Below are positions 62,278 through 64,000 of a stretch of DNA of 64,000 nt, piece by piece. The first letter of the stretch is position 1; each line of letters begins with the position of its first letter. Made by a program: the position numbers and the translations under genes. This stretch comes from Lichenicoccus sp964246745 (lineage in GTDB: Bacteria; Pseudomonadota; Alphaproteobacteria; Acetobacterales; Acetobacteraceae). The notes beneath the pieces are model-generated. The model made no database searches. It saw nothing but the letters and a program-made list of their open reading frames with translations, and had not been told where the DNA came from. The stretch is from assembly GCA_964246745.1 (NCBI GenBank), contig CAXTRK010000004.1, positions 106,913 to 170,912 on the forward strand, read 5' to 3'.

Positions 62278-62700
62278 ATGCCACACGTGATTTCCCCGCT
62301 CGCGACACCATCCGGGCATACCGAACTCGAACTGCTCGGCGTCGCCGCCCTGATCGGCCTGCTGCAAGTCGGCTGGGCGGCGCAGGCGTCGCAGGCGCAG
62401 CGCGGCTTCGCCTGGGGCGTCGGGCCGCGCGACGAGGTCCGCGCGGTGCACGGCGTGGCGGCACGTCTGCAGCGTGCGAGCGGCAATTTCCAGGAGACCT
62501 TTCCGCTGTTTGCCGCCGCGGTGCTCGCGTCTGTTCTGCTGGGACATGCCGGATCGCTGACCTTGGTCGGGGCCTGGCTCTACGTCGTCGCCCGCGCGGT
62601 GTATGTGGCGCTCTACGCCGCCGGCGTGCCGGTGGTCCGATCATTGGTCTGGTTCGCCGCCCTGGTCGGGATCGTTCTGGAACTCGCCTCGCTGCTGTAA
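62278..62700 (+). CDS. MAPEG family membrane protein
   Basis: A 140-residue four-helix protein of the MAPEG superfamily (membrane glutathione transferase/eicosanoid-type fold). Motifs are ELELLGVAALIGLLQVGWAAQASQAQRG, RLQRASGNFQETFPLFAAAVL (the RAxxNxxE signature reads RASGNFQE) and ARAVYVALYAAGVPVVRSLVWF. The start is taken at ATG 62278 because the first helix follows directly; earlier in-frame codons add unrelated sequence. Its 3' end overlaps the convergent ROK gene by 60 bases. Glutathione-linked detoxification is typical of the family but untested here. Confidence 0.85.
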   Translation: MPHVISPLATPSGHTELELLGVAALIGLLQVGWAAQASQAQRGFAWGVGPRDEVRAVHGVAARLQRASGNFQETFPLFAAAVLASVLLGHAGSLTLVGAWLYVVARAVYVALYAAGVPVVRSLVWFAALVGIVLELASLL

Positions 62701-63945
62701 TGCCGCGTCCGTCGGGATGGCCGTGGTCGTGGCAATGCTGGCCTGTCCGTGCCGGGAGTGCAGCGGCAGCAGCGCCGCACCCAGGGCGGCGGCATGGTTG
62801 CCGCTGCTGCCAAGCCGCAATTCAGGCAGAGGGCGTATCTCGACCGGCATCTCGTTGATGAGAGTACGCAGCCGTTCCAGGAGCGCCTCGATCAAGGCGC
62901 GGGGCAGGTTGCCGTCAATGATGATGGCGCTGATGTCGAGCAGGCTTGCCATCGCGCGGAGTGGTCCCAGCAATGCCCGCGCGCACTCATCCAGCCATTC
63001 GGCCACGATCGGGCCATGGCTGCGCATGACCGCGTGCAGATCGACGGCGCGGACGATGCCGATGCCGCGTGCCTCAAGATGCCGGATCAAGGCGGCGCCC
63101 GAGGCGCGGTCGACCAGGAGGGGTTCGGAGAGTTCGCCGCCAGCCGCCAGCTTCCGCCCGTCTGGCACCGGAATTCGGCCGATATCGCCGGCATTGCCGT
63201 TGACGCCGCGCCGGTAGTCGCCGTCGAGCACGATACCCGCGCCGATCGCGCTGTTGATATAGACGCAGGCGAAGTCATCGAGCTCGCGGCCATGACCATG
63301 AAACAATTCGGCGACCGCGGCAGCGGTGCAATCGTTCTCGGCGAGCACGGGCAGATGGACAGAGCCGCGTAGCGCGTGGGCGATGTCGTAATTCCGCCAT
63401 GACGTGGCAACCGAAGCAGGGCCGACCGAAGCGGAGCTGCTCGCCGCTTCGCGGCCACGATCAAGATCGGCGGGTATGGCCAGGCCGATGCCGATGACGC
63501 GACTACGTCGCGCCGGCGGCAGCGCGCGGCGTAATTCGGCAATGCCGCGCAGCACCAGTGCGAGCGCCTCCTCGGGGGTTGGAAACAGGCATTCGTAACG
63601 CTGGCTCTTCAAGGTTCCGCCGGTGAAATCGACCAGCAGTCCTTGCACCGACCGCTGCCCGATCCTGACGCCGAGCGAGTAGGCGCCATCGGGATCAAGG
63701 TGCAGCAGGGTGGCAGGCTGGCCGCGCCTGCCCATGCGGCGGCCGGTGCTGGCGATCAGACCCTGAGTCTCGAGCGTCTGGACGATCTGCCCGACAGTGT
63801 TCTGGGTCAGGTTGAGGGCCGCCGCCAGCTCGCCTTTCGATGCCTCGCCAAGCCTGCGCAGCAAAGTCAGCAGGCGGCGTTCGTTGAACTGGCGAACGGC
63901 TGTTGAATTCCCGCCCTGACGAGAGGGAGTGGAGTGCACGTGCAT
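62641..63945 (-). CDS. ROK family transcriptional regulator
   Basis: A 434-residue NagC/XylR-type regulator. The N-terminal winged helix (about 15-75) reads VRQFNERRLLTLLRRLGEASKGELAAALNLTQNTVGQIVQTLETQGLI. The ROK sugar-kinase-like domain follows with VIGIGLAIPADLD, LAENDCTAAAVAELFHG and NSAIGAGIVLDGDYRRGVNGNAGDIGR. The zinc-binding Cys cluster usual after this motif (CxCGxxGCxE) is missing; the segment reads VPDGRKLAAGGELSEP. ATG 63945 is preferred over 63966. The likely target, a sugar operon, is beyond the window or to the right of it. Confidence 0.88.
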   Translation of the reverse strand: MHVHSTPSRQGGNSTAVRQFNERRLLTLLRRLGEASKGELAAALNLTQNTVGQIVQTLETQGLIASTGRRMGRRGQPATLLHLDPDGAYSLGVRIGQRSVQGLLVDFTGGTLKSQRYECLFPTPEEALALVLRGIAELRRALPPARRSRVIGIGLAIPADLDRGREAASSSASVGPASVATSWRNYDIAHALRGSVHLPVLAENDCTAAAVAELFHGHGRELDDFACVYINSAIGAGIVLDGDYRRGVNGNAGDIGRIPVPDGRKLAAGGELSEPLLVDRASGAALIRHLEARGIGIVRAVDLHAVMRSHGPIVAEWLDECARALLGPLRAMASLLDISAIIIDGNLPRALIEALLERLRTLINEMPVEIRPLPELRLGSSGNHAAALGAALLPLHSRHGQASIATTTAIPTDAALQQRGEFQNDPDQGGEPDQ

Positions 63946-64000
63946 GCTTGTAACTCTCTCACTCACCGGTGTGCTCCTTGGCTAAGGTTGCGCATCGGTT

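Overview
The window looks like high-GC chromosomal DNA of an alphaproteobacterium, most likely an Acetobacteraceae-type member of the Rhodospirillales. The evidence is the hopanoid block hpnA-B-C-D-E-shc-hpnG with a divergent hpnL, an imuA-imuB mutasome pair behind a GAAC-N7-GAAC (alphaproteobacterial LexA) box, and the overall codon and GC character. Genus cannot be fixed from the sequence alone. Almost every base is coding. I saw no rRNA, tRNA, CRISPR array or insertion sequence.

Region 1 (about 1-19.4 kb) is an aromatic-compound catabolic island. It holds two fumarylacetoacetate-hydrolase-fold enzymes, a VOC-fold protein, an aryl-alcohol-type Zn dehydrogenase followed by a homodimeric pyruvate-dehydrogenase-type E1 and an E2, and a three-component Rieske oxygenase system (oxygenase, [2Fe-2S] ferredoxin, FAD reductase; the dicamba-demethylase arrangement). 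It also holds an MhpA-type FAD hydroxylase, a nitroreductase, a MarR regulator, a gamma-resorcylate-type decarboxylase with its full metal site, an aromatic-acid MFS symporter, an aldehyde dehydrogenase and a C1-type flavin reductase with a C-terminal winged-helix domain. A palindrome, TTGC-N4-GCAA (the core of the E. coli MarR operator), occurs five times in three promoter regions here: paired at 15-base spacing before the FAD hydroxylase and between marR and the decarboxylase, and singly before the FAH/nitroreductase pair. This predicts a MarR-controlled regulon.

Region 2 (19.4-30.8 kb) carries a winged-helix/degenerate-kinase/TPR membrane protein, then an OprB-type porin, an MFS carrier and an orphan sugar-type binding protein. 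Oligopeptidase B and a secreted GH16-type glycosidase follow.

Region 3 (30.8-40.8 kb) has recG and a complete-looking type I secretion operon read on the minus strand: HlyB-type ABC exporter, HlyD adaptor, a small AT-rich exported protein, and a 1259-residue repetitive substrate without RTX nonapeptides. The exporter gene is broken by a frameshift best explained by a 13-base deletion.

Region 4 (41-48.7 kb) includes an alpha/beta hydrolase with three tandem C-terminal repeats, an FKBP isomerase, a proline-iminopeptidase-like enzyme, an aldo/keto reductase, a HigBA-type toxin-antitoxin pair whose toxin is frameshifted by a 7-base tandem duplication, and SOS-controlled imuA-imuB without dnaE2.

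Region 5 (48.7-57.7 kb) is the hopanoid operon, with stop-start overlaps along its length: sugar epimerase and glycosyltransferase genes, HpnC/D/E squalene synthesis, squalene-hopene cyclase and the HpnG phosphorylase. Region 6 (57.8-64 kb) has a double GT2 glycosyltransferase, a membrane protein with an Mrr-like C-terminus, DUF4112 and MAPEG membrane proteins, and a ROK regulator.
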